In this document: piece by piece, positions 16,312-25,478 of the stretch
Numbering within the stretch: position 1 is the stretch's first letter
Layout: every line of letters starts with the position of its first letter
Assembly (NCBI GenBank): GCA_902168085.1
Contig: CABHOP010000056.1
Span: 1 to 64,000, forward strand
DNA: 64,000 nucleotides
DNA from: an uncultured Bacteroides sp.
Lineage (GTDB): Bacteria > Bacteroidota > Bacteroidia > Chitinophagales > Chitinophagaceae
Direction: 5' to 3'
The notes under the pieces: model-generated
What the model was told of the DNA's origin: nothing
Database searches by the model: none
What the model saw: the letters and a program-made list of their open reading frames with translations, nothing else
Position numbers and translations under genes: made by a program

Positions 16312-17445
16312 ATGCAGTTATCGCAGGTAGTAGGTCAGCAGGCAGCCAAGCAGGGGCTGCTCCATATGTTCAATAGTGGTCATTTTCCCCACGCTTTGCT
16401 GCTGGCAGGGCACGAGGGCACCGGTGGCTTGCCATTGGCACTGGCGCTGGCCAAGTATGTCTTTTGCGAAAACCGCACGGCTACCGATGCCTGCGGCACT
16501 TGTGCCAGTTGCGGCAAGGTAGAAAAACTGGAACATGCCGATCTGCACCTCAGCTTTCCATCTATACCGCCCAAGCCGGGCACCAAGGCGATGAGCAAGT
16601 ACTATATCAGCGACTTTCGCGAGTTTGTGGGGCAAACGCCCTATGGCACTACTTACGATTGGTTGCAGTTTATAAATGCAGAAAACAAGCAGGGCAACCT
16701 GACAGCCGAAGAGTGCCGCGAGATGATAGAGCAGCTCAACCTGAAATCGTACGAAGGGGGAAAGAAGGTACAACTCATCTGGCGGCCCGAATACCTGGGT
16801 AAGGAGGGCAACATCCTGCTGAAGCTGATTGAAGAACCCCCTGCCGATACCCTGATGATATTTGTGGCGGAGGCTACGGAAGATATCCTGCCTACCATCC
16901 TGTCGCGCACGCAGATAGTGCGGCTGGCACCCATACCTGCGGCTGATATTGCCGATACACTGATGCAGCGTCGCATTACGGATGAAAGGAATGCCGCACA
17001 GATAGGCCATATGGCCGGGGGCAGCTTTACCGAGGCGCTGCGCCTGGTGCAGCATACGCAAAACGACCTGTTTGCCGATGTGCGCAATTGGTTCAATGCG
17101 CTGTTTACCAATAATGGTATAGCCATCGCCAAGTTCTCAGATGATTGGAGCAAGGCCGGCCGCGAGCAGCAAAAGAATTTCCTGCACTATGTCATCAGCC
17201 TGCTCGAAAATGCCATCCGTTGCCGTTACCTGCCGCAGCTATCACCCGCATTGCCGCCCGATGAAGCCCAGTTTGCACAAAAGCTGGCGGGCATGAAGCT
17301 CACCTTCGAGGCCATGCAGCAAATGACCGAAGAAATATCAAAGACCATCTACCATATAGAGCGCAATGCCCATAGCAAAACGCAACTGCATGCCCTTTCG
17401 GTACGGCTGGTATATGCCATACAGAACAGGCCGCTGCCGGTATAG
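16312..17445 (+). CDS. holB: DNA polymerase III subunit delta prime
   Basis: Delta prime is the stator of the clamp loader that places the sliding clamp on DNA. The 377-residue protein begins with the V-V-G-Q-Q type start, followed by H-A-L-L-L-A-G-H-E-G-T-G. The Walker A lysine is absent (G-T-G-G-L), as expected for the non-ATPase delta prime. A four-Cys zinc module is visible (C-x9-C-x2-C-x2-C starting at C52), then L-I-E-E-P-P and S-R-T-Q where the SRC motif of clamp loaders lies. The C-terminal third is helical. It is preceded by a 211-nt gap and appears to be transcribed alone. Confidence 0.88.
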   Translation: MQLSQVVGQQAAKQGLLHMFNSGHFPHALLLAGHEGTGGLPLALALAKYVFCENRTATDACGTCASCGKVEKLEHADLHLSFPSIPPKPGTKAMSKYYISDFREFVGQTPYGTTYDWLQFINAENKQGNLTAEECREMIEQLNLKSYEGGKKVQLIWRPEYLGKEGNILLKLIEEPPADTLMIFVAEATEDILPTILSRTQIVRLAPIPAADIADTLMQRRITDERNAAQIGHMAGGSFTEALRLVQHTQNDLFADVRNWFNALFTNNGIAIAKFSDDWSKAGREQQKNFLHYVISLLENAIRCRYLPQLSPALPPDEAQFAQKLAGMKLTFEAMQQMTEEISKTIYHIERNAHSKTQLHALSVRLVYAIQNRPLPV

Positions 17446-17467
17446 CCGTTTTGCACGCACATAACGA

Positions 17468-17475
17468 TATATTTG
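17468..17475 (+). promoter_or_regulatory. TAnnTTTG promoter box, small lipoprotein gene
   Basis: TATATTTG lies 18 nt before the ATG at 17494 and 22 nt after the holB stop, supporting an internal start of transcription for the lipoprotein gene. The nearest upstream TTTG is at a short spacing of 14 nt. Confidence 0.5.
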
Positions 17476-17493
17476 TATGGTAAAATTTACACC

Positions 17494-17823
17494 ATGCGTT
17501 TAGCCATCATAGTATCCATATCACTTCTTGGCATAGTAGCCTTTTCTGCCTGCAATCGTAAAGCCGCTACGCCTTTTGTAGAATGTAAAGGCGATTGTAT
17601 TACCGTCAGGGGCACCTTGCAGCAACAGGGCATGACCACCTACCAATACGGCACGCATACCATCTCTACGGCAGAGGGCAATGCCTACGTCCTGAAAAGC
17701 GATGTGGTGGACCTGAAGAAGTTTGAGGGCAAGAAGGTAAAGCTGACCGCCCAAAACCTGCATTATACGGTAGAGAATGGCCCGGAATTGTATAATGTGG
17801 TGGTTATAAAAGAGGTAGAGTAG
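17494..17823 (+). CDS. small lipoprotein, function unknown
   Basis: A 109-residue lipoprotein candidate. It starts with a short basic stretch (M-R-L), a hydrophobic helix and a lipobox ending in F-S-A-C at about residue 20, so it is probably lipid-anchored in the envelope. The rest contains alternating short strands with V-R-G-T-L, Y-V-L-K-S, G-K-K-V-K-L-T and Y-N-V-V-V-I-K-E-V-E, suggestive of a small OB-like barrel, but no family was recognised. The Met at 17494 directly precedes the signal sequence and was preferred to the upstream in-frame Met. Confidence 0.72.
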   Translation: MRLAIIVSISLLGIVAFSACNRKAATPFVECKGDCITVRGTLQQQGMTTYQYGTHTISTAEGNAYVLKSDVVDLKKFEGKKVKLTAQNLHYTVENGPELYNVVVIKEVE

Positions 17824-17875
17824 TATCTGGTTAAGGATTTTTAAAAGCTTTTTTCTATGTATGTATAATACGAAG

Positions 17876-19468
17876 CTAAGCTCTTATCAACTCCTGATGC
17901 ATCGGGAAATACACAATAAATGTAGCGCCGCTACCTTCATTGCCATGGGCTTTAATAAAACCATTATGGTATTCCATAATCCGTTTACAGACGGCTAACC
18001 CAATACCTGTGCCCGCATACACCTGCTTACTATGTAGCCGTTGAAATACTGAAAAAATCTGTTCAGAATACTGCTGGTCGAATCCAATACCGTTATCAGT
18101 TACAGATATTGCATAATAAGAGCCTCCCGCGAGTATGGAAGCGTTGCTGTCTATGTCTTTCTGATGGACAATTTTGCATGCTATTGTTATCACCGGCTGC
18201 GTAATACAAAACTTGATGGAATTGTTGATAAGATTGGTAAACAGTTGTACCAGTTGCATGACATTACCGTTAACCATAGGCAGGTTATCCACCTGTATAT
18301 CAGCCGAAGTTTCTGCTATTGCCAATTCAAGGTCTGTTTTTACCTGCTGGATGATACCGTTTAAGTCAACCGGCTCCTGGCTTTCAAGACTCAGGCGGCT
18401 GTAATTAAGAATAGATGCAATCAACTCACTCATTCTTTGTGCAGAGTTATCCAGCTTTTCAAGGTATCTGATCGCCACAGCACGGTCATCCATGTTTTGC
18501 TGAATGATATCTGCGAATGTTCTTATTTTTCTAAGGGGCTCCTGTAGGTCGTGGGAGGCTATGTACGCAAACTGTTCTAATTCCTGATTTTGCATTTCAA
18601 GCGTGCGCAGGTATTCCTGCAATTGCTCTTCAGTTTGCTTGCGCTCGGTCAGGTCTCTGGTCACTTTGGAAAAACCTATAACATCACCATTGTCATCGTG
18701 CAACGCAGTTATGACGATGCTGCCCCAAAACATGGTGCCATCTTTCCTCACGCGCCAGCCTTCATGCAATGCTCTGTTTTCCCTGATGGCCGTTTCTATC
18801 AACTTTTCGGGCAGTCTGTTTGCCTGGTCCTGCGGTAGGTAGAATAAACGGAAGTTTAATCCGATTATCTCGTCTGCTTTATACCCTTTTATTTTTTCTG
18901 CCCCGGCATTCCAGTTCAGAATATTGCCGTCTTCATCCAGCAGGATAATGGCATAATCCTGCACCTCTGCTATCATTTTTTGGTAGCGTTCTTCGCTTTT
19001 TACAAGTTCTTTATTTACGCGTTGCAATGCTTCAGCCGTATGTTTCAGCTTGTCTTCGGCTAGTTTCTTTTCAGTGAGGTCGCGTGTTATTTTTGTATAC
19101 CCGATGATGCCCCCTTTCGCATCGTGTAAAGCAGTAAGTATAATATACCCCCAGAATTTCGTACCATCTTTCCTCACACGCCAGCCTTCATGTACAGCCC
19201 TTCCTTCTGCGGCTGCCTGTTTTAGTAGCATATGCGGTATGCCGGCCGCGCGGTCTTGAGGCATGTAAAACATTTGAAAACTTCTACCCACCACCTCTGT
19301 TTCGGTGTATTGTTTTATTTTCTCTGCCCCTTTGTTCCAGTTTTGTATGATACCCTCTTTGTCTAGCAGAATGATGGCATAGTCCTCGATTTCTTCTATC
19401 ATTTTATGATAGAGCTGGTCGGGTTTAAGTTGACGCATTTCACCAGTTAAATTGGTTTGAACCTTCAT
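17876..19468 (-). CDS. PAS-PAS sensor histidine kinase
   Basis: A 530-residue soluble histidine kinase with no membrane helices. Two PAS/PAC units (about 18-135 and 160-280) are closely similar to each other, both with D-Y-A-I-I-L-L-D, N-W-N-x-G-A-E-K-I-K and H-E-G-W-R-V-R-K-D-G-T blocks, so they probably arose by internal duplication. A HisKA dimerisation helix follows, with the phospho-acceptor His in Y-I-A-S-H-D-L-Q-E-P-L near residue 305, and an ATPase domain with N-L-I-N-N-S-I-K-F (N box), D-N-G-I-G-F and G-T-G-I-G-L. No response regulator lies nearby. PAS ligand and partner are unknown. Confidence 0.9.
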   Translation of the reverse strand: MKVQTNLTGEMRQLKPDQLYHKMIEEIEDYAIILLDKEGIIQNWNKGAEKIKQYTETEVVGRSFQMFYMPQDRAAGIPHMLLKQAAAEGRAVHEGWRVRKDGTKFWGYIILTALHDAKGGIIGYTKITRDLTEKKLAEDKLKHTAEALQRVNKELVKSEERYQKMIAEVQDYAIILLDEDGNILNWNAGAEKIKGYKADEIIGLNFRLFYLPQDQANRLPEKLIETAIRENRALHEGWRVRKDGTMFWGSIVITALHDDNGDVIGFSKVTRDLTERKQTEEQLQEYLRTLEMQNQELEQFAYIASHDLQEPLRKIRTFADIIQQNMDDRAVAIRYLEKLDNSAQRMSELIASILNYSRLSLESQEPVDLNGIIQQVKTDLELAIAETSADIQVDNLPMVNGNVMQLVQLFTNLINNSIKFCITQPVITIACKIVHQKDIDSNASILAGGSYYAISVTDNGIGFDQQYSEQIFSVFQRLHSKQVYAGTGIGLAVCKRIMEYHNGFIKAHGNEGSGATFIVYFPMHQELIRA

Positions 19469-19929
19469 TATTGCAGAAATGTTTAAGGTTTACAAATCTC
19501 ATGCCATTAAAGTCTAAACAAAATAGCCGTTCGGTATAGTCCTATGTTTCATTATTCTGTAATCTTCTGTTAGTTGAGGACAGCGAATATCATATTTGCA
19601 TAAAAGTGTTGTGTATGTGAAAATGCATATGTATTTGATTTTGATAATACAGCAATAAATGCAGGAACTATCTTTTTGTTTCATTTTTTGCGTATATTTG
19701 TCATAGATGAAATGCGGATGGTTTAAGAAATATATCCATATGTTACCCTAATACTATGATAGACAGCTAAACCATCAGTAAAAAAGTTTATTTTCGCAAA
19801 ACCATGCAGAAAACCGGTACCGTGGCGATAGGTTAAAATTCCATTTGTTTCTGTGAAAACCGGAAACAATCGGAAACAAAATGAGAGGTGTACACGGCAG
19901 ACTGCAGTCAACATAAATTATATATATAA
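19469..19929 (+). other. 461-bp intergenic region, one promoter box
   Basis: The longest gene-free stretch, between divergent genes. It is AT-rich. Visible features are a TATATTTG box at 19693-19700 and a short direct repeat, CGGAAACAA at 19861-19869 and again at 19871-19879. A possible tiny ORF (ATG at 19880, 11 codons) is seen but not convincing. No tRNA, hairpin terminator or longer ORF was recognised. Confidence 0.5.
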
Positions 19930-21576
19930 ATGGGATGTGGCAACTGTGGGACAGGCGCTAACGGAAAACCATCGGGATGCAAAGGAAACGGAGGATGTAG
20001 TAGTGGCGGATGCAACCGGATGAATGTTTTTGATTGGCTCAGCGCACTGCCCCTGCACGATAGTGCGAAACCTTACCCGGTAATAGAAGTAAGTTTCAAT
20101 AAAGGTAGCAGGAAAGATTTTTACCGTAATAATAGTCATCATATACTCGATAAAGGCGATTTAATAGCCGTAGAAGGGGTAGGTGGCTTTGATGTGGGCG
20201 AAGTAAGCCTTACCGGCGAGCTGGTAAAGCTGCAGATGAAGAAATACGGTGTTTCCGAAAACCAGGAAATAAAACGGGTATTACGCAAGGCAACCGATGA
20301 AGACATTGAGTTGCACAATAAGAACAAACAACGTGAAGGCGAACTGCTGACGCGTTCGCGCGCTGCTGCGCGTACCCTGGGCCTCGAAATGAAGCTCTGC
20401 GAGGTAGAACTGCAAAGCGATGGTAAAAAGGCTACTTTTTTCTACACAGCCGATGCGCGTGTCGATTTCCGCGAACTGATCAAAGTATATGCCGGCGACT
20501 TTAAGGTGCGGGTAGAAATGAAACAGATAGGTGCCCGCCAGGAAAGCGGCAAAGTGGGTGGTATTGGCAGTTGCGGCCGGGAGCTGTGCTGCAGCACCTG
20601 GCTTACCGATTTCAAGAGCGTGAACACCACCGCGGCCAGGTATCAGAATTTGTCTATCAACCAGACAAAGCTGAGTGGCCAGTGCGGCCGCCTGAAATGC
20701 TGCCTCAACTACGAGCTGGATACCTATATGGATGCGCTCCGCGTATTCCCCGATAGTGCAGAGGTGCTGGAAACGGCAAAAGGCAGGGCAACACTTCAGA
20801 AGCGCGATATATTCAAAAGCCTGATGTGGTATAGCTTCAGCGATAGCAATAAGCAATACCCGCTGAGCATTACCCGTGTAAATGAAATACTGCGTGCCAA
20901 CAAGAACGGTGAAAAGCCCGAAGAGCTGCAACCGGTAGAACTGGAAGTAAGCACAGCAAAAGCAGCCGTAAAAGTAGATGTAGGCTTTGTGAACGATGTA
21001 GGGCAGATAACTCTGAAAGCGCTGGAAAAAGGAAACAAAAAGAAACAAAAAGGCGGCCAGAAGGGCGACGGTAAACCACAGCAACAGCGTGGCGACCGTC
21101 CGCAAGGCAACCGCCCGGATAATAGAGGTGGCCAGCAAGCCGGTGGACGTCCGCAGCAAGGCGGAAACAAACCGCAACAAAATGCGGAAGGCCGCCCCCA
21201 ACAACAGCGTGGCGATCGTCCGCAACAGCAGGGCAGCAACACACCGCAACAACAGGGTGGCACACCACGTCCTCCACAGCAAGGTGGTTCTCGCCCGCAA
21301 CAGCAGGGCGGCAACAAACCGCAACAAAATGCAGAGGGACGTCCGCAGCAGCAAGGCGGTAATAGGGAACAACGCCCGCAAGGCAACCGCCCGCAACAAA
21401 GTGGAAGCAATCGCCCGCCGCAAAATGCAGGTGAGAAACAACAGGGAAACAATCCGGCACCGGGCGGAAACAATCCGCGCCCGCCGCGTCCGCAGGGTAA
21501 CAGGCCACAAGGACCTAAGCCACCTCAGCAAGGTGGTGGAGAGCAACAACCTCCGCAGCCACAAGGCCCGGCTTAA
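19930..21576 (+). CDS. PSP1/RicT-like protein with Pro/Gln-rich repeat tail
   Basis: A 548-residue protein in three parts. The N-terminus (1-35) is rich in Cys and Gly (M-G-C-G-N-C-G...). The central ~300 residues are a PSP1 domain as in RicT (YaaT): K-G-S-R-K-D-F-Y, G-D-L-I-A-V-E-G, then D-A-R-V-D-F-R-E-L-I, G-G-I-G-S-C-G-R-E-L-C-C and S-G-Q-C-G-R-L-K-C-C. In Bacillus, RicT with RicA and RicF binds iron-sulfur clusters and guides RNase Y; the Cys clusters fit that. The last ~170 residues are a low-complexity tail of Pro, Gln, Gly, Arg and Asn. No RicA or RicF gene is adjacent. The tail is probably disordered and might bind RNA (inference). Confidence 0.82.
   Translation: MGCGNCGTGANGKPSGCKGNGGCSSGGCNRMNVFDWLSALPLHDSAKPYPVIEVSFNKGSRKDFYRNNSHHILDKGDLIAVEGVGGFDVGEVSLTGELVKLQMKKYGVSENQEIKRVLRKATDEDIELHNKNKQREGELLTRSRAAARTLGLEMKLCEVELQSDGKKATFFYTADARVDFRELIKVYAGDFKVRVEMKQIGARQESGKVGGIGSCGRELCCSTWLTDFKSVNTTAARYQNLSINQTKLSGQCGRLKCCLNYELDTYMDALRVFPDSAEVLETAKGRATLQKRDIFKSLMWYSFSDSNKQYPLSITRVNEILRANKNGEKPEELQPVELEVSTAKAAVKVDVGFVNDVGQITLKALEKGNKKKQKGGQKGDGKPQQQRGDRPQGNRPDNRGGQQAGGRPQQGGNKPQQNAEGRPQQQRGDRPQQQGSNTPQQQGGTPRPPQQGGSRPQQQGGNKPQQNAEGRPQQQGGNREQRPQGNRPQQSGSNRPPQNAGEKQQGNNPAPGGNNPRPPRPQGNRPQGPKPPQQGGGEQQPPQPQGPA
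21058..21560 (+). repeat. imperfect repeats coding the Pro/Gln/Gly tail
   Basis: About 500 nt of imperfect short repeats code for units such as R-P-Q-Q-Q-G-G-N-K-P-Q-Q-N-A-E-G. One long near-copy recurs 147 nt apart (compare 21168 and 21315 onward, both CAAACCGCAACAAAATGC). The reading frame is kept throughout, so copy number may vary between strains. Confidence 0.75.
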
Positions 21577-21586
21577 GATATACAAC

Positions 21587-21612
21587 AAGAGGTTGCCCAT
21601 GGGCAACCTCTT
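21587..21612. terminator. bidirectional hairpin between convergent genes
   Basis: A twelve-pair stem (AAGAGGTTGCCC 21587-21598 with GGGCAACCTCTT 21601-21612) lies between the convergent RicT-like gene and the porin gene. It has no long T-run but sits where a shared terminator is expected. Confidence 0.65.
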
Positions 21613-21631
21613 ACGTTATAAAGAAGATGGG

Positions 21632-23023
21632 TTAAAGCGCTACATGCAGCCTGGCCGAAAAGATGTGTATCGGCCCGCGGTCGCTGTTATAGCCGGGATT
21701 GGCGCAAAATTGGTAATCGCCGCTAAACCAGATGCCGGCATTCAAAGGTTTGAAGCTGTAGTAGAATTCGCCAATGAACTCAGGCGCATAGTTCAGGCGG
21801 CCATCGCCCAGCATAAGGCCCAGCCCGCCATGGGCCAGGTAGCTTTGGTGCTCTTTAGAAAGGCCGTTGACCACAAAAGCCAGGCCTATGTTATCGTTAG
21901 GGCGTTTCCACTTACTGCCATTGGCGCTCAGCCCCAGCGATAAGGTCTGGTCTATCTCGGTAAAGCACCAGGTTTGGTTCTGGCCATCGTTCCAGCCTAT
22001 GCGGGCAAAGACACCGAAGGTATTGCTCAGTTGCTGGTCATAGTTCAGTCCGAAGCCGTACTTGCTATTGCCTGCCTGCTGTACAAGGTTTATATCAGGG
22101 CGAACCACGCCATAGGCCATGGCTACAGCCTTCTGGTAGTTACCCATATTGGCCCTGTTGTAGTAACCCAGCAGGCGTATGTTACCGGGGCGCTTCTTGA
22201 TGGTTATCGCCCTGCTGATCTCTGCATTGGCCGATATGGCTTCGCCAAAGTCGGTATTGAGGTCGGGGCCATTGGCCGTAAGGGGCAGGGCAGCAGCGGC
22301 CACCTTATAGTTCATCTTGCCCAGTTGCAGCTCGGTAGCAAAGCTATAGGTATAGCCACGGGTATTGGCGGCAAAATCCCAGGCACCGTTGTTCATCAGT
22401 GCCCAGTTCATAAACTGGGTACGAGGGCTGTGGCTGTATTGATTGTTATCAAACAAATCGGTAAGTGATAGCTTCCCTATGTAGAAGCGCAGGTAGTTCT
22501 TAGGTTCATAACCTGCCAACCGGTTCTGGCCGCTTTCTACCTCCTGCATGTTCAGCACACCTACCTTGCGGGCATGCTTATTACGCAGTTCAAAGGTCTG
22601 CTTAAAATAGCCCCTTGCCAGGTATAACGTAGGGCTGGCCGTGCTTATACGAAAGGTTTCCCCGTTGGAAGAGCCACCCATGCCTACTGCACGGCTCAGG
22701 CCGTTACCACCGGCCAGTTCGGGGTTCAGGTATATCTCCGCGCCTTTCCACAGGCGTGCACCCAGGTAAAGCGTAGCCGTCAGTGAATTGGCATTGGCCT
22801 CTGCGCCGGTCAGGCTATTGGTATCTGCATATGCGCTGGCAAATGAAGGCTTGTACTGGTATATATACGTGGTTTGAAAATGGATGTTGAACCATTCGCG
22901 GCCGGAAGCGTCGGTACTTACATCGCGTTCCACCACGCGGGCATGCTTGTTTGAAAAGCCATACTGCTGAGCTGTTGCCGGTATAGACGATAATAACAAT
23001 AAAGCTGCTGACAGTTTTTTCAT
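21632..23023 (-). CDS. outer-membrane carbohydrate porin, OprB-like
   Basis: A 463-residue outer-membrane protein candidate. It has a signal peptide (M-K-K-L-S... with cleavage near A-T-A-Q, residue 19) and then alternating amphipathic strands rich in Gly, Asn, Tyr and Phe, ending in a terminal strand closed by a hydrophobic residue (H-V-A-L). The start of the mature part (W-F-N-I-H-F-Q-T-T-Y), L-G-A-R-L-W-K-G-A-E-I-Y and N-P-E-L-A-G-G-N-G-L-S resemble OprB-type carbohydrate-selective porins. The substrate cannot be told. No sugar transport genes are adjacent. Confidence 0.7.
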   Translation of the reverse strand: MKKLSAALLLLSSIPATAQQYGFSNKHARVVERDVSTDASGREWFNIHFQTTYIYQYKPSFASAYADTNSLTGAEANANSLTATLYLGARLWKGAEIYLNPELAGGNGLSRAVGMGGSSNGETFRISTASPTLYLARGYFKQTFELRNKHARKVGVLNMQEVESGQNRLAGYEPKNYLRFYIGKLSLTDLFDNNQYSHSPRTQFMNWALMNNGAWDFAANTRGYTYSFATELQLGKMNYKVAAAALPLTANGPDLNTDFGEAISANAEISRAITIKKRPGNIRLLGYYNRANMGNYQKAVAMAYGVVRPDINLVQQAGNSKYGFGLNYDQQLSNTFGVFARIGWNDGQNQTWCFTEIDQTLSLGLSANGSKWKRPNDNIGLAFVVNGLSKEHQSYLAHGGLGLMLGDGRLNYAPEFIGEFYYSFKPLNAGIWFSGDYQFCANPGYNSDRGPIHIFSARLHVAL

Positions 23024-23051
23024 CAGGCAAGGTTGAATGGGCTAAAATAAA

Positions 23052-23078
23052 TAAACCGCAGCTAAAAGCTACGGTTTA
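23052..23078 (-). terminator. intrinsic terminator after recQ
   Basis: A hairpin of two near-continuous stems (TAAACCG/CGGTTTA and AGCT/AGCT, one mismatch) with an AAA loop. On the minus strand it is followed by TTTATTTATTTT. It lies 18 nt past the recQ stop. Confidence 0.75.
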
Positions 23079-23095
23079 CAGTGGTTATCTTCTTA

Positions 23096-25315
23096 TTAGT
23101 TAGCGTATTCGCTCATAAACTTGATGCGCATCATCTGTAGTTGCTCTATGGTCACATCCCTGTCTTTAAACTCTTCGTAAGCGCTATCCAGGTCGTCATC
23201 ATGGCTGCCGCGGAAAAAGTCGAAGATGTCTTCCTGTTCGTACTCATCCAGTTCCTGCTCCAGACAATAGTCTAGGTTTAGCTTGGTGCCGCTGGCCACG
23301 ATGGTTTCCATTTCTACCAACAGGTCTTGCAGGCTCAGGTCTTTATTGCGGGCTATGGTTTCCAGCGGTATCTTCTTATCTATATTCTGGATGATGAAGA
23401 CCTTCATGCCGCTCTTGTTCACCACGCTCTTCATCACAAAATCATCGGGCCTTTCTATGTTGTTGTCTTCTACATACTTCCTGATAAGCTCTACGAACTT
23501 CTTACCGTAACGTATCGCCTTACCCTTGCTCACACCTTGTATCTTTTCCAGCTCTTCCATTGTAGTAGGATAGCTGATAGCCATATCTTCCAGCGAGTTT
23601 TCGAGGAAGATAACGAATGGCGGCAGGCTCTTTTCTTTAGCTACCTGGCGGCGCAGGTCTTTCAGCATATCAAACAGCACAGGGTCGGCAGCAGCCGTAC
23701 CACCGGCACCGCTTACTTCCTCATCATCACCATCAGCATCTTCATAGTTGTGGTTCAGCACCACCATGATAGAGAATGGCTTCTTCAGGAATTTATGTCC
23801 TTTGTCTGTTATCTTCAGTAAACCATACTCTTCAATATCCTTGCGCACCAGGCCTTCCAGCATCATCTGGCGGATGAGGGAATACCAGAAATTGGCTTCC
23901 ATCTCCATGATAAGACCACTACCGAACAATTTCAGTTTATCGTGGCGGAAGGTCTTTATCTGCGGGTTGGTTTTGCCCAGTATTACGTTTACTACGTAGT
24001 CTATATTAAATCGTTCGTCCAGCTCGTTGATGGCATCCAGCACTATCTTAGAGCTATCGCGTACTTCCAGTTTTTCTTTCGGGTTCAGGCAGTTGTCGCA
24101 ATTGCCGCAGTTATCCTGTTTCAGCTCTTCGCCAAAGTAGTGCAGCAATAACTTGCGGCGGCATACACCGCTTTCGGCATAGGCAACGGTTTCAGATATC
24201 AGCTGTGCGCCCATTTCACGTTCGCTCAAAGGCTTATCGCGCATCAGGTGTTCCAGCTTCTGCACATCTTTATGAGAGTAGTACAGTATGCATTTACCTT
24301 CCAGTCCATCGCGGCCGGCACGGCCTGTTTCCTGGTAGTAGTTTTCCAGCGATTTAGGTATGTTGAAGTGTATCACAAACCTTACATCGGGCTTATCGAT
24401 ACCCATACCGAAGGCTATGGTAGCTACGATCACATCCACATCTTCCATCAGGAACTGGTCTTGCCTTTGTGCCCGTACACCGGCATCCAGCCCCGCGTGG
24501 TAAGCTACGGCAGATATACCATTGGCTTGTAGTGTGCTCGCCAGTTCTTCCGTTGTCTTTCGGTTGAGGGTATAGATGATACCACTCTTGCCCTTCATAG
24601 TGTGGATGAACTTCACAATGCTTTTCAGCACCTGTTCTTTATTCCCCTTCGGCATTATTTCATAATACAGGTTGGGGCGGTTGAAGGAGGATACGAATAT
24701 ATTAGGCTCGCGAAGGGCGAGGTTCTTTACTATATCATCCTGTACTTTGGGTGTGGCCGTCGCCGTAAGTGCAATGATAGGCAGGTTGGGATTTATCTCT
24801 TCTATCATATCGCGCAGTTTGCGATACTCCGGACGAAAATCGTGGCCCCATTCAGATATACAGTGCGCTTCATCTACCGCTACGAATGATATATTCATAT
24901 CGGCGAAGAAGTCGATATTCTCTTGTTTGGTAAGTGTTTCGGGCGCTACATACAGCATCTTGGTACGGCCTTCCAGCAGGTCGGTCTTTACCTTTTTCTG
25001 TTGTGCTTTGGTGAGGGTAGAATTGAGGAAGTGCGCCACATGGTCTTTACTGCTGTAGCCGCGTATCAGGTCTACCTGGTTTTTCATCAGGGCTATCAGC
25101 GGCGATACGATGATAGCAACCCCCTCGCTGAGCAGTGCGGGTAATTGATAGCACAGTGACTTACCACCGCCCGTAGGCATGATGACGAATGTATCGGTAC
25201 CCGAAAGGATACTTTTAATAATTTTCTCTTGATCCCCTTTAAAAGCATCAAAGCCAAAATGCTCCTGTAACGACTTTTTAAGGTTTAGTTTTGATTTCGA
25301 GGTAACAGCACCCAT
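23096..25315 (-). CDS. recQ: ATP-dependent DNA helicase RecQ
   Basis: RecQ is a 3'-5' helicase used in recombination and fork repair. The 739-residue protein has the helicase core: T-G-G-G-K-S-L-C-Y-Q (Walker A, near residue 50), V-D-E-A-H-C-I-S-E-W-G-H-D-F-R-P-E-Y (motif II and the RecQ aromatic loop), and Q-E-T-G-R-A-G-R-D-G (motif VI). The RecQ C-terminal region has a zinc cluster (C-R-R-K-L-L ... C-G-N-C-D-N-C), then a winged helix and an HRDC domain (about 560-630). A further ~100 residues, ending in an acidic stretch, go beyond E. coli RecQ (about 610 residues). This longer form is common in the phylum. It is monocistronic, with a terminator behind it. Confidence 0.94.
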   Translation of the reverse strand: MGAVTSKSKLNLKKSLQEHFGFDAFKGDQEKIIKSILSGTDTFVIMPTGGGKSLCYQLPALLSEGVAIIVSPLIALMKNQVDLIRGYSSKDHVAHFLNSTLTKAQQKKVKTDLLEGRTKMLYVAPETLTKQENIDFFADMNISFVAVDEAHCISEWGHDFRPEYRKLRDMIEEINPNLPIIALTATATPKVQDDIVKNLALREPNIFVSSFNRPNLYYEIMPKGNKEQVLKSIVKFIHTMKGKSGIIYTLNRKTTEELASTLQANGISAVAYHAGLDAGVRAQRQDQFLMEDVDVIVATIAFGMGIDKPDVRFVIHFNIPKSLENYYQETGRAGRDGLEGKCILYYSHKDVQKLEHLMRDKPLSEREMGAQLISETVAYAESGVCRRKLLLHYFGEELKQDNCGNCDNCLNPKEKLEVRDSSKIVLDAINELDERFNIDYVVNVILGKTNPQIKTFRHDKLKLFGSGLIMEMEANFWYSLIRQMMLEGLVRKDIEEYGLLKITDKGHKFLKKPFSIMVVLNHNYEDADGDDEEVSGAGGTAAADPVLFDMLKDLRRQVAKEKSLPPFVIFLENSLEDMAISYPTTMEELEKIQGVSKGKAIRYGKKFVELIRKYVEDNNIERPDDFVMKSVVNKSGMKVFIIQNIDKKIPLETIARNKDLSLQDLLVEMETIVASGTKLNLDYCLEQELDEYEQEDIFDFFRGSHDDDLDSAYEEFKDRDVTIEQLQMMRIKFMSEYAN

Positions 25316-25442
25316 ATATCACAATTTTTTACCAGAGGTAAAGGTCAAATCATCCGCAATATTTAATAAAACGTGAAGCAGCGGCCCTCCTGAAGGCGTG
25401 CGAAATTAACGAATATCAAGTTAAAAAAGATAAATCTAATAT

Positions 25443-25467
25443 GCAAGCTTTTTTAATAACAGCTTGC
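25443..25467 (-). terminator. possible terminator after folK
   Basis: A seven-pair stem (GCAAGCT 25443-25449 with AGCTTGC 25461-25467) and an eleven-base loop lie 12 nt past the folK stop; on the minus strand an AT-rich stretch follows. It is weaker than others in the window. Confidence 0.4.
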
Positions 25468-25478
25468 CGACCAATGTT

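Noticed and set aside
19880-19915. Leader peptide ORF of 11 codons
   Set aside because: It is short, has no ribosome-binding context and could occur by chance in AT-rich sequence.
21058-21560. CRISPR-like or tandem repeat array
   Set aside because: Repeats are imperfect, have no constant spacer length and keep the reading frame of the RicT-like gene.
20281-21606. Long minus-strand open frame (441 codons) opposite the RicT-like gene
   Set aside because: It is very rich in Leu, Arg, Ala and Cys, a shadow of the repeat-rich plus-strand tail. The plus frame has clear PSP1 motifs.
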